A DNA stretch of 64,000 nt, taken from contig CBDCPP010000002.1 of NCBI GenBank assembly GCA_965220315.1, positions 620,001 through 684,000 of the forward strand. Reading direction: 5' to 3'. The translations under genes and the position numbers were made by a program. This document shows positions 45,537 through 53,023 of this stretch, piece after piece; within the stretch, counting starts at the first letter, position 1; each line of letters starts with the position of its first letter. A model generated the notes under the pieces. That model was given only the letters and a program-made list of their open reading frames with translations. It had not been told where the DNA came from and made no database searches. The stretch comes from JAPOXK01 sp965220315 (GTDB lineage: Bacteria > Chloroflexota > Dehalococcoidia > Bin125).

Positions 45537-45755
45537 ATGTCAGACCAAGATACTGCGAAGTACCATTTCTTGGGTCCAAATGGCAGGACTATTCGAAGCG
45601 GCATTACGTCACAAGAGCTTGAAGATCGCGAGCGCCAGCTTCGACGCGAGACTGGCATCAACGGCACGATCGAGCAGGTCGGACGCCGCACGACTCGCGA
45701 AGCTGCGCGCGATTGGGAAGATGAGCAGTCACGCGGCACACCGCCAGGTGGCTAA
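45537..45755 (+). CDS. Small hypothetical protein with charged helix
   Basis: 72 residues; AAGGAAA lies about 8 bases before ATG 45537. The N-terminus (TAKYHFLGPNGRTIRSGITS) reads as two short strands; the remainder (ELEDRERQLRRETGINGTIE, TREAARDWEDEQ) is a highly charged helix. It resembles small proteins encoded by phages and islands but has no assigned function. It ends 23 bases before a strong hairpin that probably terminates the unit. Confidence 0.5.
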   Translation: MSDQDTAKYHFLGPNGRTIRSGITSQELEDRERQLRRETGINGTIEQVGRRTTREAARDWEDEQSRGTPPGG

Positions 45756-45778
45756 CAGAGAGTAAGCCACGTTCATCC

Positions 45779-45812
45779 AGAAGGCCCCGGTCCATTCAGG
45801 CCGGGGCCTTCT
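45779..45812 (+). terminator. Strong intrinsic-type hairpin
   Basis: Perfect 12-bp arms AGAAGGCCCCGG (45779-45790) and CCGGGGCCTTCT (45801-45812) with a 10-base loop, just after the stop at 45755. The A-rich 5' flank and pyrimidine 3' flank (CTCATC) make it a likely terminator for the small-gene unit and possibly for transcripts coming from the right on the other strand. Confidence 0.7.
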
Positions 45813-45976
45813 CATCGTCCCTGATCGCAGGCTCGGCCTGCCTCTGCCTGGCGAGTGTGTAGTCGATCTGGTATCGCGCGCCGTCCATCGTCCGGTGTGG
45901 GTGGGCCTCGACGAACGGGCTTTGTAACTCCTCCCTCTCGGCGTCGGTCCAGCGGACCCTGGCGGGCGCGAGGCTG

Positions 45977-46047
45977 CGGAACGATTCGCTCGGCGGTAGC
46001 GTTCACCTTGACAGGACCACCGGGAAGGGGATGCCATTCCGGGGCGC
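45977..46047 (+). repeat. Dispersed 71-bp repeat, copy 1 (relic)
   Basis: About 60 of 71 bases match 48604-48674, same orientation. Copy 2 covers the leader, ribosome binding site and first codons of the cytochrome c lipoprotein gene. In copy 1 the start codon is lost (GCCATTCCG instead of GCCATGCCG), so it looks like the 5' end of a duplicated lipoprotein gene left behind. The adjoining 45813-45976 holds minus-strand coding-like sequence (WTDAEREELQSPFVEAHPHR) of unknown origin. Confidence 0.55.
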
Positions 46048-46062
46048 TGGGCTCGTCGATTC

Positions 46063-46587
46063 TTATGCGCGGTACACGCCGTGCTTGCCGTTTTTGACGC
46101 GGGCGAAGAGCGTTCGGGTTTCGTCGTCAAGGAGGAGGGTTTCGGTGACGATGCCGATTTGGGGGGTGGTGTCGAAGTAGGCGTAGCGCATGCCGGGATT
46201 GGTGCCGAGGCGGCCGCTTTGGATCAGGGGGATGTGGTGGGCGGCGAAGTAGGCGATGGTGGCGGGCTCGTCGTCGATGAGGTGGCCGAGGTGCTGGAGG
46301 CCGGGGCCGTGGGCGTCGAGGAACTCTTGGTAGAGGCTTCGGCCGCGGAGGGGCTGGACGAGCTCGATCTGGGTGTCACCGGCGTAGCCGAGGGAGAGGT
46401 GCATGCCGTAGTCGCCGGGACCGCCGCGGTAGGTGGAGTCGTAGACGGGGATGTCTTCGATGCGGAAGAAGCCGGGGACGCCCAGGGTGTCGATGAAGAA
46501 TTGCTCGGAGGCGGCGATGTCCGGGACGACGTAGGCGAGCTGGTGAAAGCCGTTCGCGATGGCGTGCGTCGGTGGGGGTTGGCACAT
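46063..46587 (-). CDS. VOC/glyoxalase-family protein
   Basis: 174 residues from ATG 46587, with TTGGAG 7 bases upstream. Two VOC half-barrels are visible: FHQLAYVVPDIAASEQFFID with GDYGMHLSLGYAGDTQIELV, then GLQHLGHLIDDEPATIAYFA with NPGMRYAYFDTTPQIGIVTE. Metal-ligand candidates are His in FHQLAYV, Glu in IELVQP, His in LQHLGHL and Glu in VTETLLL. The family includes glyoxalase I, extradiol dioxygenases and methylmalonyl-CoA epimerase; the PxLRGxSLYQEFLxxxGPGLQHLG form resembles uncharacterised glyoxalase-like enzymes of steroid or lactone catabolism. No partner gene indicates the substrate. Confidence 0.8.
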   Translation of the reverse strand: MCQPPPTHAIANGFHQLAYVVPDIAASEQFFIDTLGVPGFFRIEDIPVYDSTYRGGPGDYGMHLSLGYAGDTQIELVQPLRGRSLYQEFLDAHGPGLQHLGHLIDDEPATIAYFAAHHIPLIQSGRLGTNPGMRYAYFDTTPQIGIVTETLLLDDETRTLFARVKNGKHGVYRA

Positions 46588-46699
46588 GGAGGGCTCCAAG
46601 TGTTGCAGGCGCAGGGTGATCGAGGGGTCGATCCGAGAGCAGCCTAGTCCTCTCTGGGGAAGCGGACGAGGCTGGCCGCAGAACCGAAGGCAACGCGAG

Positions 46700-46960
46700 G
46701 ACCGGACCAGGGGGGAGACAGCAGCCGCCCCTCAGGCGCCGCGCCAATCGAGGGGACGCAAGCCCTCGGCGGGGAAGGGGATCGTCGCCGTGCTGACGGG
46801 CACGGGCGAGCCAATGCTGGCCCAGGAGATCTGGCAGGCCATCCCGGCGGACGAGCGCCCGTCCCAGTCGGCCTTCCACAAGCCATGACGAAGATGCTCG
46901 AGAACGGTAAGGCGGAGAGCGGCAGCGTCAATTCGGCGGATACCGGATGGGCAGAACATG
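46700..46960 (+). pseudogene. Winged-helix protein relic
   Basis: The plus strand gives GIVAVLTGTGEPMLAQEIWQ then AIPADERPSQSAFHK in one frame, and after a shift near 46880 MTKMLENGKAE in another. Joined, these read AFHKAMTKMLENGKAE, a natural winged-helix ending found in proteins of mobile elements. Sequence after 46960 no longer makes sense, and no good start is seen upstream. Probably the tail of a lost primase or regulator gene. Confidence 0.4.
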
Positions 46961-47040
46961 CGCCGCTTCACCGTCTCTGGGCGTACCCACCTCTTGGGGA
47001 CATCGAGTCGCTGAAGGGTGCCCTCAACGCGAACGTCGGC

Positions 47041-47118
47041 TCGGGGTACGGCGACGAGGTCGCCGCCTGCCCGCAGGACCAGCGTCAGACCGCCGGACGC
47101 GGGCGGCGCTGCGGGAGC
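47041..47118 (-). pseudogene. Fragment of the LxLRAGGDL domain (first half)
   Basis: The minus strand encodes PPASGGLTLVLRAGGDLVAV, matching the beginning of the domain repeated at the C-terminus of the giant protein (GLTLDLRAGGDLVPVP), also at the DNA level. It ends abruptly after VP; what follows is unrelated. It overlaps the upstream extension of the amidohydrolase frame, which argues for the downstream start chosen for that gene. Confidence 0.6.
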
Positions 47119-47170
47119 CGGAGAGCTAGACTGCGGCATCGGGCGGGAAGCATCCGCCGGCAGGGCCGCG

Positions 47171-48409
47171 ATGAGCAGCATCCTTTTCGAACACGCGCAG
47201 GTGCTCGATTGCACGGGACGCGATCCGCAGCCGGAGCGGGCCGTACTGGTGGAGAATGGGCGGATCGCCAAGGTTGGAGCGGCGGGGTCGCTGCGCACCC
47301 GCGCCGATCGTGTGGTCGACTGCGCCGGGCGGACGCTGATGCCGGGGCTGATCGACGCGCATGCGCATTTGGCGATTGTCGACTTTGAGGTGAGTTCGGC
47401 GCAGCGGCAGGCACCGGCGGTGTACGCGCTGCGGGTGACGCGCAACATCGAGGCGACCCTGGCGGCGGGGTTCACGAGTGTGCGCGATGCGGGCGGACTG
47501 GACTGGGGTTACAAAGACGCGGCCGCGCGGGGCTTGATCCAGTCGCCGCGACTATTCATCTGCAACAGCTGGATCTCGCAGACGGGCGGCCACGGAGACT
47601 TCCGCCGCGAGAACGACACGCGGGAGCCGCTCTACAACCCCGGCGTGTACTGTCCGTCCCTGGTGGTGGACGGGCCGGAGCGGGTGCGATGGGCGGCGCG
47701 GGAGGTGCTGCGACGGGGGGCGGACCAGGTGAAGGTGATGGCGAATGGGGGTGCGGTGTCGCCCACGGACGACATGTGGTCGACGCAGTTCACGGTCGAG
47801 GAGTTGGGGGCGGCGGTGGCGGAGGCGAAGGCGACGGGGAAGTACGTGATGGCGCACACGTATACGCCGCAGAGCATGCGCAATTGTGTGGAGGCTGGGG
47901 TGCGGACGCTGGAGCACGGAAATTTCTTGGATGAGGCGACCGCGCAGCTCCTGAAGACGAGTGGCACCTACTTGGTTCCCACGCTGGCGGTGTACGAGCT
48001 GATTGCGGCGGAGGGGAGGGAACACGGGGTGCCGGAGAACAGCGTGCGCAAGATCGAGGAGGCGCTGGCGGGGGCCTACACGTCGTTGGAGATCGCCCAG
48101 GACGCCGGGGTCACGATCGGGTCGGGGTCGGATTTGCTGGGCGTGCACCAGCCGCTGAAGGCGCGGGAGCTGCAGTTCAAGGCACGGGTGCTGGGAGCGA
48201 TGGGGGCACTGGTCGCATCAACGGCGACCAACGCCGGGATCTTGGGGATGGGGGATGAACTGGGGACGGTGGAGGAGGGGAAGCTGGCGGATCTGTTACT
48301 GGTTGATGGAGATCCGGCCGCGGATATCGGGATCTTGGAGGAGGCGGAGCGGATCCGCATGGTGGTATTGGGGGGCGAGCCGGTGGTGGAGCGCGGCGAG
48401 GGCCGCTAG
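47171..48409 (+). CDS. Metal-dependent amidohydrolase (imidazolonepropionase/prolidase-like)
   Basis: 412 residues from ATG 47171; earlier starts fall in repeat relics. Amidohydrolase signatures in order: VVDCAGRTLMPGLIDAHAHL (HxH metal site), GFTSVRDAGG, QVKVMANGGAVSPTDDM (bridging Lys), YVMAHTYTPQSMRNCVEAGV (His), LEHGNFLDE (His) and TIGSGSDLLGVHQP (Asp). The C-terminus has GTVEEGKLADLLLVDGDPAA, the usual closing beta-sandwich. Relatives hydrolyse Xaa-Pro or Xaa-Arg dipeptides, imidazolonepropionate or organophosphate-like compounds; no signal peptide is present. Substrate is undetermined. Confidence 0.85.
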   Translation: MSSILFEHAQVLDCTGRDPQPERAVLVENGRIAKVGAAGSLRTRADRVVDCAGRTLMPGLIDAHAHLAIVDFEVSSAQRQAPAVYALRVTRNIEATLAAGFTSVRDAGGLDWGYKDAAARGLIQSPRLFICNSWISQTGGHGDFRRENDTREPLYNPGVYCPSLVVDGPERVRWAAREVLRRGADQVKVMANGGAVSPTDDMWSTQFTVEELGAAVAEAKATGKYVMAHTYTPQSMRNCVEAGVRTLEHGNFLDEATAQLLKTSGTYLVPTLAVYELIAAEGREHGVPENSVRKIEEALAGAYTSLEIAQDAGVTIGSGSDLLGVHQPLKARELQFKARVLGAMGALVASTATNAGILGMGDELGTVEEGKLADLLLVDGDPAADIGILEEAERIRMVVLGGEPVVERGEGR

Positions 48410-48603
48410 CGTTCTTGGCACGAGGATCTGGTCGCGCTTCGGCGTGTTTGCAGACCACACGACCTGCTTCCAAAAGGCTAGCCCGGTGATCACGCGACGG
48501 GGTGCGCTTACGTCTTAGTCTCCGCTGCGCACGCATATACTCCGCAAGGGTCGCCGCTCCCATGGCGGCGCGATAGGAGCAGACGGGGACAGGCTCTGGG
48601 CCA

Positions 48604-48674
48604 CGGAACGATTCCTTCGGCGGTAGCGTTAATCTCGACAGGATTACCGGGAGGGGGACGCCATGCCGGGACGC
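48604..48674 (+). repeat. Dispersed 71-bp repeat, copy 2 (leader of cytochrome gene)
   Basis: Covers the region immediately upstream of and including the start of the cytochrome c lipoprotein gene, with GGGAGGGGG as ribosome binding site. Related to the relic at 45977-46047. Conservation of this leader between an intact gene and a relic fits an ancient gene duplication. Confidence 0.55.
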
Positions 48675-49232
48675 CGGGGCCGACGACCGTGGCGTTCCCT
48701 GTTCGCCGGCATCCTCGTCCTCGGGCTGGCGTGCGGCCTAGCCGCGTGCGGCGGGGCCTCGGATGATGTCCCCCTGGCCGCGGTAATCGAGACCGCTCCG
48801 CAGACTGCGATATCCGTGGATCCACCCATCCCGGCTGCCGAAGCTGGCGCAGCCACCGCAAGGGGGCAGACGATCTTCGCCACGACCTGCGCCCTGTGCC
48901 ACGGCTCCGCTGGTCAGGGGCAGCCCAACTGGCGCGTCGCCAAAGAGGACGGGACCCTGCCGCCCCCGCCGCTGAATGGCGACGGCCACGCCTGGCACCA
49001 TGCGGACGGTCTCCTCTACCGCATCGTGCGTCAGGGCGGTGCGGTCCCGAGCCTACCGAATTTCAGGAGTGGCATGCCGGCGTTCGGGGAGCAGCTCAGT
49101 CATCACGACATCATCGCCGTGCTGACCTATATCAAGAGTCTCTGGGGCGACAAGACGGATCAAGGCGTGTCCATCCGGGAGTGGCAGGCGCAACTGAGTA
49201 GAGACGATCCGTTTCCCCCGGAGGGGAGGTAG
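48663..49232 (+). CDS. Class I cytochrome c lipoprotein
   Basis: 189 residues; a strong GGGAGGGGG precedes ATG 48663. A lipoprotein signal (SLFAGILVLGLACGLAACGG, lipobox LAAC) is followed by a linker (about 30-70) and a single cytochrome c domain: RGQTIFATTCALCHGSAGQG (heme site CALCH), WHHADGLLYRIVRQGGAV, and the axial Met in RSGMPAFGEQL, then HHDIIAVLTYIKSLW. It is a membrane-tethered periplasmic electron carrier, plausibly linked to a terminal oxidase or to dehydrogenases such as those in this window. No oxidase gene is nearby. Confidence 0.9.
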   Translation: MPGRRGRRPWRSLFAGILVLGLACGLAACGGASDDVPLAAVIETAPQTAISVDPPIPAAEAGAATARGQTIFATTCALCHGSAGQGQPNWRVAKEDGTLPPPPLNGDGHAWHHADGLLYRIVRQGGAVPSLPNFRSGMPAFGEQLSHHDIIAVLTYIKSLWGDKTDQGVSIREWQAQLSRDDPFPPEGR

Positions 49233-49234
49233 CG

Positions 49235-49297
49235 GCGTTATCACCCAGAGCACGTCGCCGGCTTCGATGGCGAAGCTGCCCTGGTGCAGGCGAAGGA
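49235..49297 (-). pseudogene. Fragment of the LxLRAGGDL domain (second half)
   Basis: The minus strand gives LHQGSFAIEAGDVLWVITPL, matching the end of the giant-protein C-terminal unit (GRGGFAIAPGDVLWVVAP). Together with the first-half fragment at 47041-47118 it brackets the amidohydrolase and cytochrome genes. On the minus strand the order is end of one unit, Pro-rich sequence, 2 kb of other genes, Pro-rich sequence, start of the next unit, as if an old tandem repeat had been interrupted. Confidence 0.6.
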
Positions 49298-49355
49298 GAG
49301 AGCAGACGCGGCGTCTCTCGCGGATTGAGCGCACGCTCGGCCCGACGACCGCCGT

Positions 49356-50190
49356 CTACGACGAGGCGCCCGCGGTTCTCTGGCCGAACAGGACCGCCCC
49401 GATCTTTTCGCTGGCGTCGTTCCGCACCTCGGGCAACAGGTGCGAGTAGAGGTCGCTGGTCGTCGCCATTTGGCTATAGCCCAACCAGTCCATGATCCTC
49501 CGCATCGGTCCCCCAGCCGCGACGAGGTAGGTCGCCGCGCCCTGGCGCAGGTCGTGAAAGCGGACGGGCGGCAGCCCGGCCCGAGCGAGGTGCTCGCGGA
49601 AGACTCGCGTGACGACCGTGCTGGGTAGAAGGTGACCGTCGGGGCGGCAGAGACGAGGTTCCAGTCGTCACCGAGCCAGCGCTTCGCCAGTATGCGTTCG
49701 AAGCGCTGACGGTCGCGGTGCGTCCGCAGGGCGGCCACCAGGGGCGGGGGGCAGGGGCCGCGTGCGGGGGCTCCGTTTCGTTTTCGGCTCCGCCAGGTGA
49801 TAGGCATCCCCGTAGTGCGTCAGGCTGCGCCGGACGGTGAGCATCCCCGCCTCGAGATCGACGGCGTCCCACTGCAGACCGAGGATTTCGCCCTGGTGCA
49901 TCCCCGTCATCATCGCTATCTGAAACAGGGGTGCGAGGCGGTGACCTGCGATCTCCCGGAGAAACGTCTTCGCCTGGGCCGACGTGAGCGGCTGTGCCTC
50001 GAAGCGCGGCCCGGACGGCACATGGACCAGGCGGGCGACGTTGCGAGGGACCAGCCCCTGGCGCTCCGCCTCGGTCTTGGTGCCGTGGACCGTCTCGCTG
50101 CGGAAGTCACGGATCCGGCCGACGCCGACGTCCCAGCGGATCTGCCAGACGCCTCAGCGGCGCTGATGGATGGACCCGCTTCCCTTGGGT
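49356..50190 (-). pseudogene. Dead tyrosine integrase
   Basis: Minus-strand frames together give an integrase: an arm-binding piece (QIRWDVGVGRIRDFRSETVH, GTKTEAERQ) joined directly to GLVPRNVARLVHVPSGPRFE, so the region between has been deleted; then LFQIAMMTGMHQGEILGLQW, LVAALRTHRDRQRFERILAK, TVVTRVFREHLARAGLPPVR, FHDLRQGAATYLVAAGG and MDWLGYSQMATTSDLYSHLL. At least two frameshifts (near 49780 and 49640) are needed. The first catalytic Arg (normally GLRxGE) is His here, while HDLR and the final Tyr remain. It belongs to a different integrase group than the one at 30.1 kb. Confidence 0.7.
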
Positions 50191-50332
50191 CGCGCTTGGT
50201 TCCGGATGCTGGTGCTGGCATGGTTAGGCTGCCCTCCCTCAGTGGCAGCATTACCGAGCGGGACGGGGCGAGAAACTCAGGCCACGGTCCACTAACGGGC
50301 CACGGAATCCCGTAGTCCGGCATCGCTGATAG

Positions 50333-50436
50333 CCAGACGAGCAGCGAGGTTGCGACACTGACAACCAGACTTGGCTCCCTGGGCGGCCAGAGTCGAGGAA
50401 CTGAGCAACCAGACAGCGTCGCTTGGGTAGCCAGAC
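50333..50436 (+). repeat. CCAGAC iteron-like array, 22-bp spacing
   Basis: CCAGAC or CCAGAG occurs at 50333, 50365, 50387, 50409 and 50431; the last four are exactly 22 bases apart (two helical turns) and the first is 32 away. Most are preceded by AA, AG or GG. The array lies between the dead integrase and the uppP start, ending 14 bases before the uppP ATG. It could be arm-type sites of the former integrase or binding sites for a uppP regulator. Confidence 0.55.
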
Positions 50437-50449
50437 GCCCGGAGGATGG

Positions 50450-51259
50450 ATGTCGATTCTCGAGGCGGTGGTGCTCGGCGTTCTGCAGGGAGTGACGGAG
50501 TTCCTGCCGATATCGAGCAGCGGCCATCTCGTCCTCGCCCGCTGGATCTTTGGCTGGGACGATCCGGGGCTGGCCTTTGATGCGGCAGTCCATGTAGGGA
50601 CACTGGCAGCTCTGCTGGTCGCCTTTCCACGTCGCTGGATGAATCTCGCCCTGGGCGCATTCGGTTGGGGAGACGCCCGTCAAGTCCGCGACCAACGTCA
50701 CCTGCTTGCGCTCATCATCGTTGGAACGATCCCGATCGTGATTGTCGGCTTCGCTGTGCGGAACAGCTTGGACGGCACGCTTCGCGATCCGAGTTGGGTG
50801 GGCGCCTTCCTGCTCGTCACGGCAGCCATGCTGGCGGCCGGCGAGTGGGCCGGGCGGCGATCGCTCGATCTGCATAGCCTGGATTGGCGGCGTGGCGCTC
50901 TCGTGGGGACGATCCAAGCCGTCGCGATCCTGCCCGGCATCTCCCGCTCCGGCTTCGCGATGGTGGGAGGACTGTTGGCACAGCTGACTCGGAGAGACGC
51001 AACGTTGTATGCGTTCTACCTTGCGGCGCCGGCGATCCTAGGTGCGGGCATTGTCGCTGGCTACGATGTGGCTCGGGATGGCGCAGTCGGTGCTGGCGCC
51101 GGTGTCGTCTTGGTCGCTGCCGCGACCTCCTTCGTGACCGCCCTTCTTGCTATTCGGGCATTGATGATGCTGGTGCGTTCGGGGACGTTTGCTCCCTTTG
51201 TGGCGTACTGCACGCTTGCTGGGGTCGCGGTGCTGGCCGCCCGCGCGGTGGGCGCTTAA
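50450..51259 (+). CDS. uppP: Undecaprenyl-diphosphatase (UppP/BacA)
   Basis: 269 residues from ATG 50450, with GGAGG 5 bases upstream. Both family signatures are present: LQGVTEFLPISSSGHLVLAR with catalytic Glu near residue 17, and ILPGISRSGFAMVGGLL with PGxSRSG Arg/Ser. About eight hydrophobic helices are visible, including LLALIIVGTIPIVIVGFAV and VGAFLLVTAAMLAAGEWAG. It recycles undecaprenyl pyrophosphate for cell-wall or surface polysaccharide synthesis. It is convergent with the antiporter gene; stops are 5 bases apart. Confidence 0.95.
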   Translation: MSILEAVVLGVLQGVTEFLPISSSGHLVLARWIFGWDDPGLAFDAAVHVGTLAALLVAFPRRWMNLALGAFGWGDARQVRDQRHLLALIIVGTIPIVIVGFAVRNSLDGTLRDPSWVGAFLLVTAAMLAAGEWAGRRSLDLHSLDWRRGALVGTIQAVAILPGISRSGFAMVGGLLAQLTRRDATLYAFYLAAPAILGAGIVAGYDVARDGAVGAGAGVVLVAAATSFVTALLAIRALMMLVRSGTFAPFVAYCTLAGVAVLAARAVGA

Positions 51260-51264
51260 CCCGC

Positions 51265-52965
51265 TTACCCAAAGTGTTCCTGCCGCCGTCCCACGAGCGT
51301 CTGCCGGATCTCCTGGAGTGTGACCCCGTAGCGATGGAGGGCGTGATGCGCGATCTCGAACCCCCCCTCCAGCGTCGGATCGACGACCGCGTTCGCGCCC
51401 ACAGTAGTGAGCCGCGCTGCGACGCCGGGTCCGCTCCCCCGCGCAACAATATGGAGACGCGGATGCTCACGGCGCACTCGTTCGACGACCGCCTCACTCA
51501 CAAGCGGGTCGGAGATGGTCACTGCCACGACGCGCGCGGTGGCCAACTGCGCTTCGTCGAGAGTCGCAGCATTGGCCAGGTCGCCCCAGATGTACGGGAT
51601 CGCGCCTGCCGCGAGTTCATCCAGGAGGCCGGGATCGGAATCGATCACGAGATAGTGAAAGTCACGGCTGTCCAGAATGTGCGCCAGCTCGCGCCCTGTG
51701 TCGCCGTATCCACAAATCACGGTGTGCTGCTTGAGCTCTCTGGCTTCCGCACCGGTATGCAGGGTTGCCGGCGGAGGACGGCGTACGAAGCGTACTCGCT
51801 CGATCGCTTGCTCCAGCGTGGCACTGAAGCGCAGAGCGATCGCCGACGTTGCCATACTGACTGTGCCCACCGCAATCACGACCGGGCCAGCCTCACTAGC
51901 GGTGTTCACCGTGGCAGCGCTAGCGAGAAGGAATGAGAATTCCCCCATCTGGCCGAGGAGCAGACCGATCCGCAGGGCGCGTTTCGCATCGAAGTGGGCC
52001 CGCTGGGCCAGGACGAAGATCAGGATGACCTTGCCGAGCGCACCCCAGGCCAGCAGTGAAAGGAAGAGGCCCCACTCCTCTGTAACCACTGAAAGGTCCA
52101 GCAACACGCCAACGCTTACAAAGAAAGTGGCAGCGAAGAGATCGCGGAGCGGTACAAGCTCTTGCAAGGCCCGCGCCGCGTAGGGGGACTGCGCAGTTGC
52201 CAGGCCGGCGAGGAACGCGCCGAAGGCCAGCGATAACCCCACGGCGAAGCTCCCTAGTGCAATCCCACTCGCGACCCCAAAGGTGGCGAGCAAAAAGAGT
52301 TCCCGAGAGCGTGTTTCGAGTACCTGACGCAGAGCCCAGGGGATCGCAATGCGGCCTATGACTAACACCGCGACGACGAGACCGATGCCCTTCCCAATCG
52401 AAATCAGAATGTCTTCGACCAGCTCGCCTCCAGAGCTTTCGCCGAGCTGTGGCAGCACCACAAGCAGCGGCACGGCGACAAGGTCTTGCACGAGCGCGAT
52501 ACCCAGCGCCCACTGCCCTACCACACGCTTGCGGTCGCCCCTCTGCGAAAGAACCCGCACCAGCAACGCAGTGCTCGAGAAGGCAGTGGCCCCGCCAACA
52601 AGTACGCAAGCGGAACTCGAGAGGCCAAAAGCCTGTCCGATCACGTAACCCACCGCGCCCAGCACGACTATCTGCACTGTCGCGACGCTAAGCAGTCGGC
52701 TGCCTAATCGGCGGAACTGCTGGAGGGGAAACTCGAGCCCGATCGTGAAGAGGAGCAAGGCGATGCCTAGCTCGGTGATGAAGGCGACGTCCTCAATGTC
52801 TAAAACAAGGTTGGCCACGGACGGGCCGACGATCAGTCCGCCGATGATGTAGCCGGCGATCACCGGCAGCCGCAGGAGATTGGCGGCGAACCCTCCGATC
52901 ACGGCGGCGCCGACGAGAATGACGAGTTCGCCGGTGACGTGGGAGCTGCTGGCTAGAGAGAGCAA
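51265..52965 (-). CDS. CPA2-type cation:proton antiporter with TrkA-N domain (KefB-like)
   Basis: 566 residues. The membrane part (1 to about 385) has some twelve hydrophobic helices (LVILVGAAVIGGFAANLL, AGYIIGGLIVGPSVANLVL, ALLLFTIGLEFPLQQFRRLG and GALGKVILIFVLA) with the CPA2 patterns of Na+/H+ or K+/H+ exchangers. The cytoplasmic TrkA-N domain starts at HTVICGYGDTGRELAHILD (GxGxxG nucleotide site) and DSDPGLLDELAAGAIPYIWG. It probably exports K+ in response to stress, with NAD(H) gating. A glutathione-gated mode would need an ancillary KefF/KefG protein, which is not nearby. Confidence 0.9.
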   Translation of the reverse strand: MLSLASSSHVTGELVILVGAAVIGGFAANLLRLPVIAGYIIGGLIVGPSVANLVLDIEDVAFITELGIALLLFTIGLEFPLQQFRRLGSRLLSVATVQIVVLGAVGYVIGQAFGLSSSACVLVGGATAFSSTALLVRVLSQRGDRKRVVGQWALGIALVQDLVAVPLLVVLPQLGESSGGELVEDILISIGKGIGLVVAVLVIGRIAIPWALRQVLETRSRELFLLATFGVASGIALGSFAVGLSLAFGAFLAGLATAQSPYAARALQELVPLRDLFAATFFVSVGVLLDLSVVTEEWGLFLSLLAWGALGKVILIFVLAQRAHFDAKRALRIGLLLGQMGEFSFLLASAATVNTASEAGPVVIAVGTVSMATSAIALRFSATLEQAIERVRFVRRPPPATLHTGAEARELKQHTVICGYGDTGRELAHILDSRDFHYLVIDSDPGLLDELAAGAIPYIWGDLANAATLDEAQLATARVVAVTISDPLVSEAVVERVRREHPRLHIVARGSGPGVAARLTTVGANAVVDPTLEGGFEIAHHALHRYGVTLQEIRQTLVGRRQEHFG

Positions 52966-53023
52966 GGCACTGCGACCTTAGGAAACATGGCGATCTGCAG
53001 ACTCATTCCTTGGATCGATCGGC

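Noticed and set aside
46081..46647. 188-codon plus-strand frame opposite the glyoxalase gene
   Set aside because: Val/Gly/Glu/Asp-only composition is the antisense image of the real VOC gene.
50333..50436. Possible CRISPR array
   Set aside because: Repeated unit is only 6 bases with 22-base period; true repeats are longer and no cas gene is present.
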